From Gemmobacter aquarius (GTDB lineage Bacteria; Pseudomonadota; Alphaproteobacteria; Rhodobacterales; Rhodobacteraceae), in contig NZ_CP028918.1 in assembly GCF_003060865.1 (NCBI RefSeq), positions 752,001 through 816,000 of the forward strand: 64,000 nt of DNA. The letters run 5' to 3'. Below the pieces are notes generated by a model. The model did no database searches and was not told the origin of the DNA. It was given only the letters and a program-made list of their open reading frames with translations. How positions within the stretch are numbered: position 1 is the stretch's first letter; the number at the start of each line of letters is the position of its first letter. This document shows positions 53,595 through 63,417 of the stretch, in pieces. A program made the translations under genes and the position numbers.

Positions 53595-54380
53595 ATGCCC
53601 GCCGATCTGAACCCCATCGACAAGGCCAAATTCGTTGCTGCCAAGCGGGCGACCGAGTTCGTCGAGACCGGGATGAAGGTGGGGCTTGGCACCGGATCGA
53701 CGGCTGCATGGATGGTGCGCTGCCTGGGCGAGCGTATCCGCGAGGAGGGGCTGCGCGTCGTGGGGGTGCCCACGTCGAGCCGCACGGCGGAACTGGCACG
53801 GCAGGTGGGCGTGCCGATCACCACGCTGGACGAGGCCAAATGGCTGGACCTTACCATCGACGGGGCGGATGAGTTCGACCCGAACCTTGCGCTGATCAAG
53901 GGCGGCGGGGCGGCGCTGTTGCAGGAAAAGATCGTGGCGACGGCGTCCGACCAGATGATCGTGATTGCGGACGCGGCGAAGGAAGTGGCGCAGTTGGGGG
54001 CCTTTCCGCTGCCGGTCGAGGTGATTCCCTTTGGCTGGCAGACGACCAAGGCGCTGATCGAGGAGACGTTGGTCAGCCTTGACGTGCTGAGCCGCGAATG
54101 CAGTTTGCGGATGAATGGCGCCAAGCCCTTGATGACGGATGAAAGCAATTACATCGTCGATCTGCATCTGAAGCGGATCGGCAATCCGCGGCAGTTGGCG
54201 CTGGTGTTGAACCAGATACCGGGCGTGGTCGAGAACGGGCTGTTCATCGACATCTGCGACATCGTGGTGATCGGGCATGGTGACGGGCGTGTGACGGTGC
54301 GCGACATAAACGCCGGATCGGAATCCGACGATTTCGTCGAGTTCAAGCCCAGCGATAACATCTTTGCGGATATGGAATGA
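53595..54380 (+). CDS. rpiA: Ribose-5-phosphate isomerase A
   Basis: The 261-residue enzyme interconverts ribose 5-phosphate and ribulose 5-phosphate in the pentose phosphate pathway. Conserved segments are GLGTGSTAAWMVRCLGERI, TIDGADEFDPNLALIKGGGAA (with the catalytic acid) and the LQEKIVATASDQMIVIAD stretch. It overlaps gor by an ATGA (54377-54380). The pairing could tie pentose phosphate NADPH supply to glutathione reduction. Confidence 0.97.
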   Translation: MPADLNPIDKAKFVAAKRATEFVETGMKVGLGTGSTAAWMVRCLGERIREEGLRVVGVPTSSRTAELARQVGVPITTLDEAKWLDLTIDGADEFDPNLALIKGGGAALLQEKIVATASDQMIVIADAAKEVAQLGAFPLPVEVIPFGWQTTKALIEETLVSLDVLSRECSLRMNGAKPLMTDESNYIVDLHLKRIGNPRQLALVLNQIPGVVENGLFIDICDIVVIGHGDGRVTVRDINAGSESDDFVEFKPSDNIFADME

Positions 54381-55735
54381 CGTTCGATTACGATCTTTTC
54401 GTCATCGGTGGCGGGTCTGGCGGCGTTCGGGCGGCAAGGGTGGCGGCGGGCGAGTGGGGTGCACGCGTCGGGCTGGCCGAGGAAAGCCGGATGGGCGGCA
54501 CCTGTGTGATACGGGGCTGCGTGCCCAAGAAGCTGATGGTCTTTGCCAGCGGCTTCCCCGAGGCGATTGCCGATGCGCGGGCTTACGGCTGGGATGTGAC
54601 GGACGGGCGGTTCGACTGGCCGGTGTTTCGCGCGTCACTCGAGCGCGAGTTGGACCGGCTGGAGGGGGCTTACCGCAACACGCTGAAGACTGCGGGCGTG
54701 GTGGTGCATGACAGCCGCGCGCGGGTGGTTGACCCGCATTGCGTGGAGCTTGCCGACGGAAAGCGGTTTTCGACCAAGCATATCCTGATCGCCACGGGGG
54801 GCTGGCCCTTTGTGCCGGATATTCCGGGGGCGGAGTTGGCGATCACCTCGAACGAGGTGTTCCACATGCCCGAGTTGCCCAAGCGGGCGCTGGTGGTGGG
54901 CGGCGGTTATATCGCATCGGAATTCGCCTGCATCCTGCACGGGTTGGGGGTGGAGGTTTCGCAGTATTACCGTGGCGCGCAGATCTTGCGCGGCTTTGAC
55001 GACGAGGCGCGGGGCATGGTGGCCAATGCCATGCAGGCGCGGGGGATCGGGGTGCATTGCGGCACCGATGCGCTGCGGCTTGAGCGCCGTCTCGGCGGGA
55101 TTTGCGCGGTGGCGACGGATGGCACCGAGCGCGAGTTCGACGTGGTGCTTTACGCCACGGGGCGCAGGCCGAATGCCGCGGGGCTGGGGCTTGAGGCGCT
55201 TGGCGTGCAGTTCGGGCGGCAGGGCGAGATTTTGGTGGACGAATGGTCGCAGACCGCGGTGCCGTCGATCTTTGCCGTGGGCGATGTGACCGACCGGGTG
55301 AACCTGACGCCGGTTGCCATCCGCGAGGGGCATGCTTTTGCCGATACGGTATTCGGCGGCAGGCCCACGAAGTTCGCGCATGAGATGATCCCTTCGGCGG
55401 TGTTTACCCAGCCTGAACTTGGGTCGGTCGGCATGACCGAGGAGGAGGCGCGGGCGCGGGGACCGATCGAGGTTTACGCCACGAGTTTCCGCCCCATGCG
55501 GTCGCTTTTTGCGGGGCGGCAGGACCGGGTGATGATGAAGCTGGTGGTCGATGCACAAAGTCGCGTGGTTCTGGGCTGCCATATCGTCGCACCCGATGCG
55601 GGCGAATTCATCCAGCTTGCGGCGATTGCCATCAGGATGGGGGCGACCAAAGAGGATTTCGACCGCACCGTGGCGGTTCACCCGACGATGGCCGAGGAAT
55701 TGGTGACGATGAAACGTCCGGTGCGTCAGGCTTGA
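54377..55735 (+). CDS. gor: Glutathione-disulfide reductase
   Basis: The 452-residue flavoprotein reduces oxidised glutathione with NADPH. FAD binding is LFVIGGGSGGVRAARVAA; the redox pair C43/C48 lies in GGTCVIRGCVPKKLM. The NADPH site follows VVGGGYIASEFACILHGLG, and the C-terminal active-site His is in VAVHPTMAEELVT. Length and motifs fit the Gor rather than the Lpd or TrxB family. It is coupled to rpiA. Confidence 0.95.
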   Translation: MTFDYDLFVIGGGSGGVRAARVAAGEWGARVGLAEESRMGGTCVIRGCVPKKLMVFASGFPEAIADARAYGWDVTDGRFDWPVFRASLERELDRLEGAYRNTLKTAGVVVHDSRARVVDPHCVELADGKRFSTKHILIATGGWPFVPDIPGAELAITSNEVFHMPELPKRALVVGGGYIASEFACILHGLGVEVSQYYRGAQILRGFDDEARGMVANAMQARGIGVHCGTDALRLERRLGGICAVATDGTEREFDVVLYATGRRPNAAGLGLEALGVQFGRQGEILVDEWSQTAVPSIFAVGDVTDRVNLTPVAIREGHAFADTVFGGRPTKFAHEMIPSAVFTQPELGSVGMTEEEARARGPIEVYATSFRPMRSLFAGRQDRVMMKLVVDAQSRVVLGCHIVAPDAGEFIQLAAIAIRMGATKEDFDRTVAVHPTMAEELVTMKRPVRQA

Positions 55736-55806
55736 TGCTGACGCTTCTTGAAATTCGACCGGGCATGCACAGTTTAATCCCGACGATAGAAAAAGGGTAA
55801 AGATCG

Positions 55807-57021
55807 ATGGCAGGTAGCGGAGGCCCCTGGGGCGGCGGTGGCGGCCCGGGCGATGATGACCGGAACAACGGGGATCGCAACGGGGGGCGCGGTGACGACC
55901 GCAGGAATGGCGGCCGTCGTCCCGAAGGTGGCGGGTCGCAAATGCCCGAGATCGAAGACCTGATGAAAAAGGGGCAGGAACAGCTTCGCGTGCTGATGGG
56001 CGGGCGGGGTCGTGGCGGTTTCAACGGTGGCGGCGGGCGCGGGCCTGGCGGCGGCGGCGGGCCGATGGTTTCCAAGCAGGGCGTGGCGCTGGGCGTGCTG
56101 GGCGCTGCGGTGCTGTGGTCGTTCATGTCGTTTTATACGGTGAAGCCGGAAGAACGGTCGGTCGAGCTGTTTTTTGGCAAAATGTCCACAATCGGAGAGT
56201 CGGGTCTGAACTTTGCGCCCTGGCCTTTCGTGACGAAGGAAATCGTGCAGGTCACCGGCGAGCGGCAGACGGAAGTGGGTCGGTCGAGCACCGATCCGAC
56301 CGCTGCAGGGCTGATGCTGACGCGGGACCAGAATATCGTGGATATCGGGTTCCAGGTGGTGTGGAACATTTCGGACCCGTCGAACTATCTGTTCAACCTT
56401 GCCGATCCCGAGGACACGATCCGCGCCGTGGCGGAATCGGCCATGCGCGACATCATCGCGCGGTCCGAGCTTTCGCCCATTCTGAACCGTGATCGCGGGG
56501 CGATTGCCACCGATCTGCGTCAGGGGGTGCAAAAGACGCTCGACAGCTACAATGCGGGTATCAACGTGATCCGTGTGAACTTGCAGCAGGCGGCCCCTCC
56601 GAGCGAGGTGATCGATGCGTTCCGTGCGGTTCAGGCCGCGCAGCAGGAACGGGACCGGCTTGAGAAGGAAGCCGATGCCTATGCCAACCGCGTGACTGCT
56701 GGCGCACGAGGCGAAGCGGCGCGTCTGGTCGAAAACTCGGAAGCCTACCGCGCCGAGGTGGTCAACAACGCCCAGGGTGAAGCGAGCCGTTTCACATCGG
56801 TCTATGAGGAATATGTGAAGGCGCCAGAAGTGACGCGCAAGCGCATGTATCTGGAAACCATGGAAAAGGTGCTGGGCGGCATGAACAAGGTGATCCTTGA
56901 CGGGGTCGGTTCGGGCGAGGGCGGGGGAGGCAATGGCGTGGTGCCGTTCCTGCCGTTGAACGAATTGAACCGTCCGGCCGGAGCGCCTGCTGCTGCTGTG
57001 AACTCGGTAGGGAGCAACTGA
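55807..57021 (+). CDS. hflK: FtsH protease modulator HflK
   Basis: The 404-residue inner-membrane protein has a Gly/Arg/Asn-rich cytoplasmic head (GGGGPGDDDRNNGDRNGGRG), one transmembrane helix at about residue 80-100 (VALGVLGAAVLWSFMSFY), and a Band 7/SPFH periplasmic domain with YTVKPEERSVELFFGK. With HflC it encloses FtsH and modulates its proteolysis. The hflC start overlaps its stop by one base (TGATG). degP follows hflC. Confidence 0.95.
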   Translation: MAGSGGPWGGGGGPGDDDRNNGDRNGGRGDDRRNGGRRPEGGGSQMPEIEDLMKKGQEQLRVLMGGRGRGGFNGGGGRGPGGGGGPMVSKQGVALGVLGAAVLWSFMSFYTVKPEERSVELFFGKMSTIGESGLNFAPWPFVTKEIVQVTGERQTEVGRSSTDPTAAGLMLTRDQNIVDIGFQVVWNISDPSNYLFNLADPEDTIRAVAESAMRDIIARSELSPILNRDRGAIATDLRQGVQKTLDSYNAGINVIRVNLQQAAPPSEVIDAFRAVQAAQQERDRLEKEADAYANRVTAGARGEAARLVENSEAYRAEVVNNAQGEASRFTSVYEEYVKAPEVTRKRMYLETMEKVLGGMNKVILDGVGSGEGGGGNGVVPFLPLNELNRPAGAPAAAVNSVGSN

Positions 57022-57932
57022 TGAAAGCTGCATATATTCTTCCCGCCGTTGCGATCCTTGGCGCGGTTGCGCTGTCGTCGATGTTCATCGTGGACGAGCG
57101 TGAAAAGGTGCTAGTGCTGCAATTCGGGCAGGTCAAACAGATCCGCAACGAGCCGGGTCTTGGTTTCAAGGTGCCGTTCATCCAGGATGTCGTGCGGTAT
57201 GACGACCGTATCCTGTCGTTGCCGACACGACCCATCGAAGTGACGATGAGCGATGATCGCCGTCTTGTCGTCGATGCCTTTGCCCGCTGGCAGGTGACCG
57301 ATCCGGTGCGCTTCCGCGAAGCGGTCGGTGCGAATGGCGTCGGGCAGGCGATGACGCGGCTTGAGGGTATCTTGAACGATGCCATTCCGCAGGTGCTGGG
57401 TTCGGTCGAATCGAGCCGTGTGCTGTCCGAAGATCGTCAGGGGTTGATGAACCTGATCCGCGATATCGCGCGGCGCGAGGGGGCATCGCTGGGGATCGAC
57501 GTGGTCGACGTGCGTTTGACGCGGACCGATTTGCCCGAGCAGAACCTTGAGGCGACCTTTGCCCGGATGCGGGCCGAGCGCGAGCGGGAAGCGGCGGACG
57601 AGATCGCGCGCGGTGGCGAAGCGGCAAGCCGCGTGCGGGCGAGTGCGGACCGGACGGTGGTGGAGCTGACATCCGATGCGCGGCGTCAGGCCGAAGTGGT
57701 GCGCGGCGAGGCCGATGCCGAACGGAACCGCATCTATGCCGAGGCTTTCGGCAAAGACCCCGAGTTCTTTGCCTTTACCCGGTCGCTGACCAGCTATGAA
57801 CGGGCGCTGAAGTCGGAAAACTCGTCCATCGTGATGAACCCGGATGGCGAGTTCTTCGAATATTTGCGGTCGGATCAAGGGTATGGCGCGGCGGCTGGCG
57901 GTTCAGGGGCCGGAACCGACGCGGGTCAATGA
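57021..57932 (+). CDS. hflC: FtsH protease modulator HflC
   Basis: The 303-residue partner of HflK has an N-terminal membrane anchor (AAYILPAVAILGAVALSSMF) followed by the SPFH domain: VDEREKVLVLQFGQVKQIRN, ARWQVTDPVRFREAV and RREGASLGIDVVDVRLTRTD. The C-terminal helical part ends in SSIVMNPDGEFFEYLRS. It directly overlaps hflK and forms the HflKC cage around FtsH. Confidence 0.96.
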   Translation: MKAAYILPAVAILGAVALSSMFIVDEREKVLVLQFGQVKQIRNEPGLGFKVPFIQDVVRYDDRILSLPTRPIEVTMSDDRRLVVDAFARWQVTDPVRFREAVGANGVGQAMTRLEGILNDAIPQVLGSVESSRVLSEDRQGLMNLIRDIARREGASLGIDVVDVRLTRTDLPEQNLEATFARMRAEREREAADEIARGGEAASRVRASADRTVVELTSDARRQAEVVRGEADAERNRIYAEAFGKDPEFFAFTRSLTSYERALKSENSSIVMNPDGEFFEYLRSDQGYGAAAGGSGAGTDAGQ

Positions 57933-58178
57933 TCGCGCCAGCGTCGGCGTGACGGCTTGGGGGCTGGCGTTCGCGCCGGCCCCTTTGCAATTTTGCGGCT
58001 GCGCGGTTGTCTTCCGGGGGCGACTTGTAACAAAGGTCGAAAAACCATCACAGGCCTTTGACGCGGCGCGACCGGGTTTGCATTGCTGCCCGGACGCGGT
58101 TGGAGGATGATCTGGAACGTGCTCGACCCACTGGCTGTTGTTTGCGGGCGGGGTCATCGAAACGAAAAGGAGTTCGGA

Positions 58179-59678
58179 GTGCTGTCTCTGGTCCAAACCT
58201 ATCATTATGGGGCAAAGGGTGCCCGCAGCCTTTCTGGCGGCCTGTCGCGGCTGGCGCTGGCGGCGGCGCTTGGCCTGACGCTTGGCCTTGGTCAGGCCGA
58301 TGTCGCGGCGGCGCGGGGTGCGCCGGAAAGTTTTGCCGATCTGGCCGAACAGATCAGCCCGTCGGTGGTGAACATCACCACTATGTCGACTGTGGCGGCC
58401 CCCGCAACGGGCGGGCCGATGGTTCCCGAAGGATCGCCCTTCGAGGATTTCTTCAAGGAGTTCCAGAACCCGGACGGGCAGGGCGGTGGCGAGCCGCGCC
58501 GGTCCGAGGCGCTGGGGTCGGGATTTGTCATCTCGGAGGACGGCTATATCGTCACGAACAACCACGTGATCGAAGGGGCCGACGACATTTCGATCGAGTT
58601 CTTTACGGGCGAGAAGCTGAAGGCCGAGTTGGTGGGGACCGACCCCAAGACGGACATCGCGTTGCTCAAGGTGAAATCGGACAAGCCGCTGCCTTTCGTG
58701 CAGTTCGGAAATTCCGATCTGATGCGGGTGGGCGACTGGGTCGTGGCCATGGGCAACCCGCTGGGGCAGGGATTTTCGGTTTCTGCGGGGATCGTTTCGG
58801 CGCGGAACCGTGAATTGTCGGGCACTTATGACGATTATCTGCAGACCGACGCTGCGATCAACCGGGGCAACTCGGGTGGGCCGCTGTTCAACATGGACGG
58901 GCAGGTGATCGGGGTGAATACCGCGATCCTGTCGCCGAACGGCGGGTCGATCGGGATCGGCTTTTCGATGGCCTCGAACGTGGTCGACAAGGTGGTGGCG
59001 CAGCTCAAGCAGTTTGGCGAGACGCGGCGCGGCTGGCTGGGGGTGCGGATCCAGGACGTGACGCCGGATGTGGCCGAGGCGATGAGCCTTGCGGCATCGA
59101 AGGGCGCTTTGGTGACGGATGTTCCGGATGGTCCGGCCAAGGATGCCGGATTGCAGGCGGGTGACGTGATCACCCTGTTCGACGGCAAGGAGATCGGGAC
59201 CGTGCGCGACCTGACGCGGCAGGTGGCGGATAGCCCTGTCGGGTCGGCGGTGCCTGTCGTGATCATGCGCAATGGCAAAACCGAGACGCTTTCGGTGACG
59301 CTGGGCCGCCGCGAGGAGGCCGAAGCCGACGAGGCGGTGCCCGCGTCGGCCGAGACGCCTGCCGTGCCGCAATCGGCGGAAGTCTTGGGCATGACGCTGG
59401 AGCCGGTGACCGCCGATGCGATCAAGGAGCTTGGGTTGCCTGCCGGAACCGAGGGCCTGATCGTGGCAGCGGTCGGCGAAGAGACCGAGGCTTTCGGCAA
59501 GGGGCTGCGTCAGGGCGACGTGATCACCGAAGCGGGTCAGCAAAAGGTGGTGCGTCTGGAGGACCTGCAGGACCGGCTGAAAGAGGCCAAGGACGCAGGG
59601 CGTAAATCGCTTCTGCTCTTGGTGCGCCGTGGTGGCGATCCGCGCTTTGTGGCGCTGTCGGTCGAAGAGACGAAGTGA
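58179..59678 (+). CDS. Periplasmic serine endoprotease DegP/HtrA
   Basis: The 499-residue protease has a signal-like segment around LSRLALAAALGLTLGLG, a trypsin-like domain with triad H129 (TNNHVIEGAD), D159 (KTDIALLKV) and S232 (RGNSGGPLFN), and two PDZ domains (KGALVTDVPDGPAKDAGLQA and AFGKGLRQGDVITEAG). It degrades or refolds misfolded envelope proteins. GTG 58179 follows AAAGGAG; the longer frame to 58083 lacks a site. Following hflKC, it suggests a membrane protein quality-control operon. degP, degQ and mucD cannot be separated here. Confidence 0.93.
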   Translation: MLSLVQTYHYGAKGARSLSGGLSRLALAAALGLTLGLGQADVAAARGAPESFADLAEQISPSVVNITTMSTVAAPATGGPMVPEGSPFEDFFKEFQNPDGQGGGEPRRSEALGSGFVISEDGYIVTNNHVIEGADDISIEFFTGEKLKAELVGTDPKTDIALLKVKSDKPLPFVQFGNSDLMRVGDWVVAMGNPLGQGFSVSAGIVSARNRELSGTYDDYLQTDAAINRGNSGGPLFNMDGQVIGVNTAILSPNGGSIGIGFSMASNVVDKVVAQLKQFGETRRGWLGVRIQDVTPDVAEAMSLAASKGALVTDVPDGPAKDAGLQAGDVITLFDGKEIGTVRDLTRQVADSPVGSAVPVVIMRNGKTETLSVTLGRREEAEADEAVPASAETPAVPQSAEVLGMTLEPVTADAIKELGLPAGTEGLIVAAVGEETEAFGKGLRQGDVITEAGQQKVVRLEDLQDRLKEAKDAGRKSLLLLVRRGGDPRFVALSVEETK

Positions 59679-59696
59679 CTGTTCGGGTTGGTGTGA

Positions 59697-59729
59697 AAGG
59701 GGGCGGCGGGGAAACCTGCCGCCCCTTTC
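59697..59729 (+). terminator. Hairpin terminator after degP
   Basis: AAGGGGGCGGCGGG, a GAAA loop and CCTGCCGCCCCTTT form a long stem with a short T run and lie 19 bases after the degP stop. Confidence 0.75.
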
Positions 59730-59753
59730 GCATGTCTGACAAGGTGGTAGCGG

Positions 59754-59934
59754 GCGAAATTTGACGCAAATTTCGCGGCGATTTCTGACGCAGAAATCGG
59801 TGGCGGGCGTTGCGGGGGGACGGCGGGGGCGGGTTGGGCGCGCTGTTTTACCCAAGGATCGGTGATAGGTGGCGCTGCGGGTCGGGGGCGGAATTTGCGT
59901 CAAATTCCGGCGCGGTTTTTGCGTCAAAAACCGC
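59754..59934. repeat. Four tandem covarying hairpins (locus B)
   Basis: Hairpin 1: GCGAAATTT, GACGC, AAATTTCGC (59754-59776). Hairpin 2: CGATTTCT, GACGC, AGAAATCG (59779-59799). Hairpin 3: CGGAATTT, GCGTC, AAATTCCG (59889-59909). Hairpin 4: GCGGTTTTT, GCGTC, AAAAACCGC (59912-59934). All keep the TGACGCA core or its inverse. The first pair and second pair face each other. Hairpin 4 supplies the stop codon of the gene at 59924. Confidence 0.88.
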
Positions 59935-60565
59935 TTTTGCCGATTTCGGCAAGCAGGCGGGTGCGGAAGCTTTCCATCCATTCCAGCCGTTCTGCGGCCA
60001 TGGCGCGGCCTGTGGCGGTCTGCATCGTATCGACGAGGCGCACGAGTTTCACCTCGATATGGTCGAGCGCGAAGCGTTTGTCGTCGAGCGGGCGGTTCAG
60101 GGCCATGGGGTCGGCGGCGTCGAAGAGGCCCCCGCCCATCTGGCCTGAAATCAGGAACATGCGGGCGATGCCGATGGCGCCGAGGGCTTCGAGGCGGTCG
60201 GCGTCTTGCAGGATGCGGGCTTCGGGGGTTTCGGGCGGGATATTGGCCGAAAAGCTGTGCGCGAGGATGGCGTGGTGCAGGGGTGCGAGCTTTGCTTGCG
60301 GGTAGCCCATGGCGGTCAGTTCAGCCACGGCAAGGTCGGCGCTTTGGCGCGAGGCGGTGGCGCGGTGGGGGGAGTTTTTGGGCAGGTTGACCGCATCGTG
60401 GAAATAGGCGGCGGGGCCGAGGATGTCGGGATCGGCGGGTTCGTCCATGGCGATCAGGCGGCAGGCGCGCCAGACGCGGTCGAGGTGGCCCATGTCATGC
60501 GCGCCGTCGGTCTGGGTGGCCCAAAGCTGCGCGATGCGGGCGCGGGAGCGGTCTGCCCATGTCAT
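59924..60565 (-). CDS. HD-domain phosphohydrolase
   Basis: The 213-residue metal-dependent hydrolase has the HD superfamily pattern: AHDMGHLDRVWR, then the diagnostic AAYFHDAVN, further His in PLHHAILAHSFSAN, and Asp in LQDADRLEALGAIG. It resembles the small YedJ-type HD proteins of unknown nucleotide substrate. The TGA stop lies in the core of the fourth tandem hairpin. It overlaps the lipoprotein gene upstream by 4 bases, so the two are coupled. Confidence 0.85.
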   Translation of the reverse strand: MTWADRSRARIAQLWATQTDGAHDMGHLDRVWRACRLIAMDEPADPDILGPAAYFHDAVNLPKNSPHRATASRQSADLAVAELTAMGYPQAKLAPLHHAILAHSFSANIPPETPEARILQDADRLEALGAIGIARMFLISGQMGGGLFDAADPMALNRPLDDKRFALDHIEVKLVRLVDTMQTATGRAMAAERLEWMESFRTRLLAEIGKSGF

Positions 60566-61101
60566 AGCTGCGAGATGTCCGTGGTGACGAGGCCGAGGTC
60601 GCGGGCGGCGGCGAGCGCGAGTTGGCGGCTGTCGAGGCCGCGGTCGGTCTGGTAGCGGCGCAGCGCGTCGGTGGTGGGGGCGTCGAGCGTGCCAGTGAGG
60701 GACGCAAGGTAGTAGCCACGCGCCTTGAGCGCGCGTTGCAGGCTGGCGATGAAATCGGGGGTCATCTCGGACGGGCAGGGCGCGCGGAACCAGACGGTTT
60801 CACGGTCGCGCACCATGCGGGTGGCGGTCTTGGTGCGGTAGGTGGCGGGGGTGAGGATGCTGCCGTCTTCGGCGCGGGTTTCGGGGGTGATCTGCACCTG
60901 TTCGGTGACGGTTTCGATGACGGCTGGGCTGGAATCCTTGGCCCAACAGGCGCCGTCAGGTCCGGCGGGTTGGCTGTCGTCGCGGGTGCGGACGATTTCG
61001 GCGGCGAGGTTGGCCTGTTCGGGCGATGCGGGCAGGGGCGGGGAAGACATGCATGCGGAAAGGAGGAGGGCCGCCGCGACGATGCCGTGATATGTTGCCA
61101 T
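60562..61101 (-). CDS. Lipoprotein with a peptidoglycan-binding domain
   Basis: The 179-residue protein has a lipoprotein signal (GIVAAALLLSACMSS) with a lipobox ending at C17. A middle region with ITPETRAEDGSILTPATYRT follows. A C-terminal PG_binding_1 type helix bundle (FIASLQRALKARGYYLASLT, LDAPTTDALRRYQTDRGL) would attach it to the cell wall. ATG 61101 is chosen because it begins the signal. It is coupled to the HD gene downstream. Role unknown. Confidence 0.8.
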   Translation of the reverse strand: MATYHGIVAAALLLSACMSSPPLPASPEQANLAAEIVRTRDDSQPAGPDGACWAKDSSPAVIETVTEQVQITPETRAEDGSILTPATYRTKTATRMVRDRETVWFRAPCPSEMTPDFIASLQRALKARGYYLASLTGTLDAPTTDALRRYQTDRGLDSRQLALAAARDLGLVTTDISQL

Positions 61102-61193
61102 GCGGTGATCCTGCCTGCGCTGTCCGTTCGCCGGACGTTGGTTCAAGCATAGCGGGTCGCAGGCAGCGGGGGAAGGGCGGGGTGGGGGAAGTG

Positions 61194-61628
61194 TCAGGGC
61201 TGGTCGCCTGCCCGTGTGCCGTCATGGCGGAAATCGGGGTGTAACAGCGCGTCGAGCATGTGCGAGATATCCTCGATCTGCTCGGCCACGATGTGGACCA
61301 CGCCGGCTTCGCGTTGCAGGCGGCCGGTGACGCGCAGCATGCGGCCTGCGATCACGGCGCGTCGGTTGGCTTCGTAGAGTTTGGCCCATACCACGACGTT
61401 GCAGGTGCCGGTTTCATCTTCGAGCGTGAGGAAGATCACCCCTTTGGCGGTGCCGGGGCGCTGACGCACCAGCACCAGACCCGCCACGCAGACCCGTGCG
61501 CCTGCGGGCGGTTCGTCAAGCCGTTCGGCCACGAGGGCCGAGGGTGGGCGCGGCCATGTGCCCGGCGGTGCGCTGGGTGTTTGCCAGATTTCGGTGATGC
61601 TGCGAAAGCGGGGAGCTACGGGTTGCAT
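61194..61628 (-). CDS. Orphan C-terminal OB-fold fragment of error-prone polymerase DnaE2
   Basis: The 144-residue protein matches only the very C-terminal region of DnaE2: RVCVAGLVLVRQRPGTAKGV, LEDETGTCNVVVWAKLYE and VTGRLQREAGVVHIVAEQIE. This is an OB-fold of the PolC/DnaE C terminus, normally attached to a protein of over 1000 residues. The polymerase part is absent, and neither imuA nor imuB is near. A LexA-type GAAC-N7-GAAC box lies 3 bases before ATG 61628. It looks like a deletion remnant, or a stand-alone SOS OB protein. The frame runs to 61880 but would read through the box. Confidence 0.7.
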   Translation of the reverse strand: MQPVAPRFRSITEIWQTPSAPPGTWPRPPSALVAERLDEPPAGARVCVAGLVLVRQRPGTAKGVIFLTLEDETGTCNVVVWAKLYEANRRAVIAGRMLRVTGRLQREAGVVHIVAEQIEDISHMLDALLHPDFRHDGTRAGDQP

Positions 61629-61630
61629 GG

Positions 61631-61645
61631 GAACGAATGTAGAAC
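61631..61645 (-). promoter_or_regulatory. LexA (SOS) box
   Basis: On the minus strand this reads GTTC-N7-GTTC (plus strand GAAC, GAATGTA, GAAC), the exact alphaproteobacterial LexA operator. It ends directly before the start codon at 61628. Confidence 0.75.
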
Positions 61646-61734
61646 ATTTATGCATAGAAGAAAGCGCAATTTTCAGAAAAGGCGGCGAGCTGCCCGTTAG
61701 GAGTCTGAGACTTTCACTTGCCAGAAGCATGTGA

Positions 61735-62813
<1,079 letters not shown>

Positions 62814-62928
62814 TACATTCACCTGTCTGTCCGGGCTTTGCCGACGAGACACGAATCGCATCCGAATGTGGCGGGGTTCGGACGAAACCGCACCGATCTT
62901 GCGATGAATGGTTAATGCAATGTGGCGG

Positions 62929-63357
62929 TCAGTTGGTTTTGCGCTGCGGCAGAAAGGGCAGCGGCGCGACGGGAACGCCGTCTTCCAGCAGCTTTTTCGC
63001 CTCATCCCAGCGGGCTTCGCCGTATATGGCGCGTTCGGGCGCGTCGCCGTCGTGGATGCGGCGGGCTTCGGCGACAAAGTCGGGTCCGACATATTCGGAG
63101 TTTTCCTCGACCTTGCGGCGCAGTTCGGCAAGCGCCCGTTCGGCATCGGAGGCGGGGGCTGACAGGTGGGGCTGCGCGACGCCCGCGTTGCGGGCGGGTC
63201 GGACGGTGGGGGCCATGAGCGTTTTCTCTACCGCCGTATCGCCACAGAACGGGCAGGCGACATGGCCTGCCGATTTCAGGCTGTCAAAGGCCGCGCCGGA
63301 CTGGAACCAGCTTTCGAAGCCGTGGTCGGCGGGGCATTTGAGCGCGAAGCGGATCAT
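62929..63357 (-). CDS. DUF1178 family protein
   Basis: The 142-residue protein starts MIRFALKCPADHGFESWFQS and has a zinc-ribbon-like cysteine pair in VACPFCGDTAVEKTLMAPTV (the first cysteine is in ALKCPADH). The C-terminal VGPDFVAEARRIHDGDAPER and the end RAIYGEARWDEAKKLLEDGV are the DUF1178 signature. Function is unknown; the family is widespread in alpha- and betaproteobacteria. It lies upstream of the Hint gene on the same strand. Confidence 0.82.
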   Translation of the reverse strand: MIRFALKCPADHGFESWFQSGAAFDSLKSAGHVACPFCGDTAVEKTLMAPTVRPARNAGVAQPHLSAPASDAERALAELRRKVEENSEYVGPDFVAEARRIHDGDAPERAIYGEARWDEAKKLLEDGVPVAPLPFLPQRKTN

Positions 63358-63417
63358 GGGTTTGGTCCAGAACGAAAAACACCGGCCCTTTGGAGCTAGG
63401 CCTGCCGCGCGGCGAAA

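Noticed and set aside
57903..59981. 692-codon minus-strand frame opposite degP
   Set aside because: DegP on the plus strand has a full catalytic triad and PDZ domains; the antisense frame has none and reads through the tandem hairpins.
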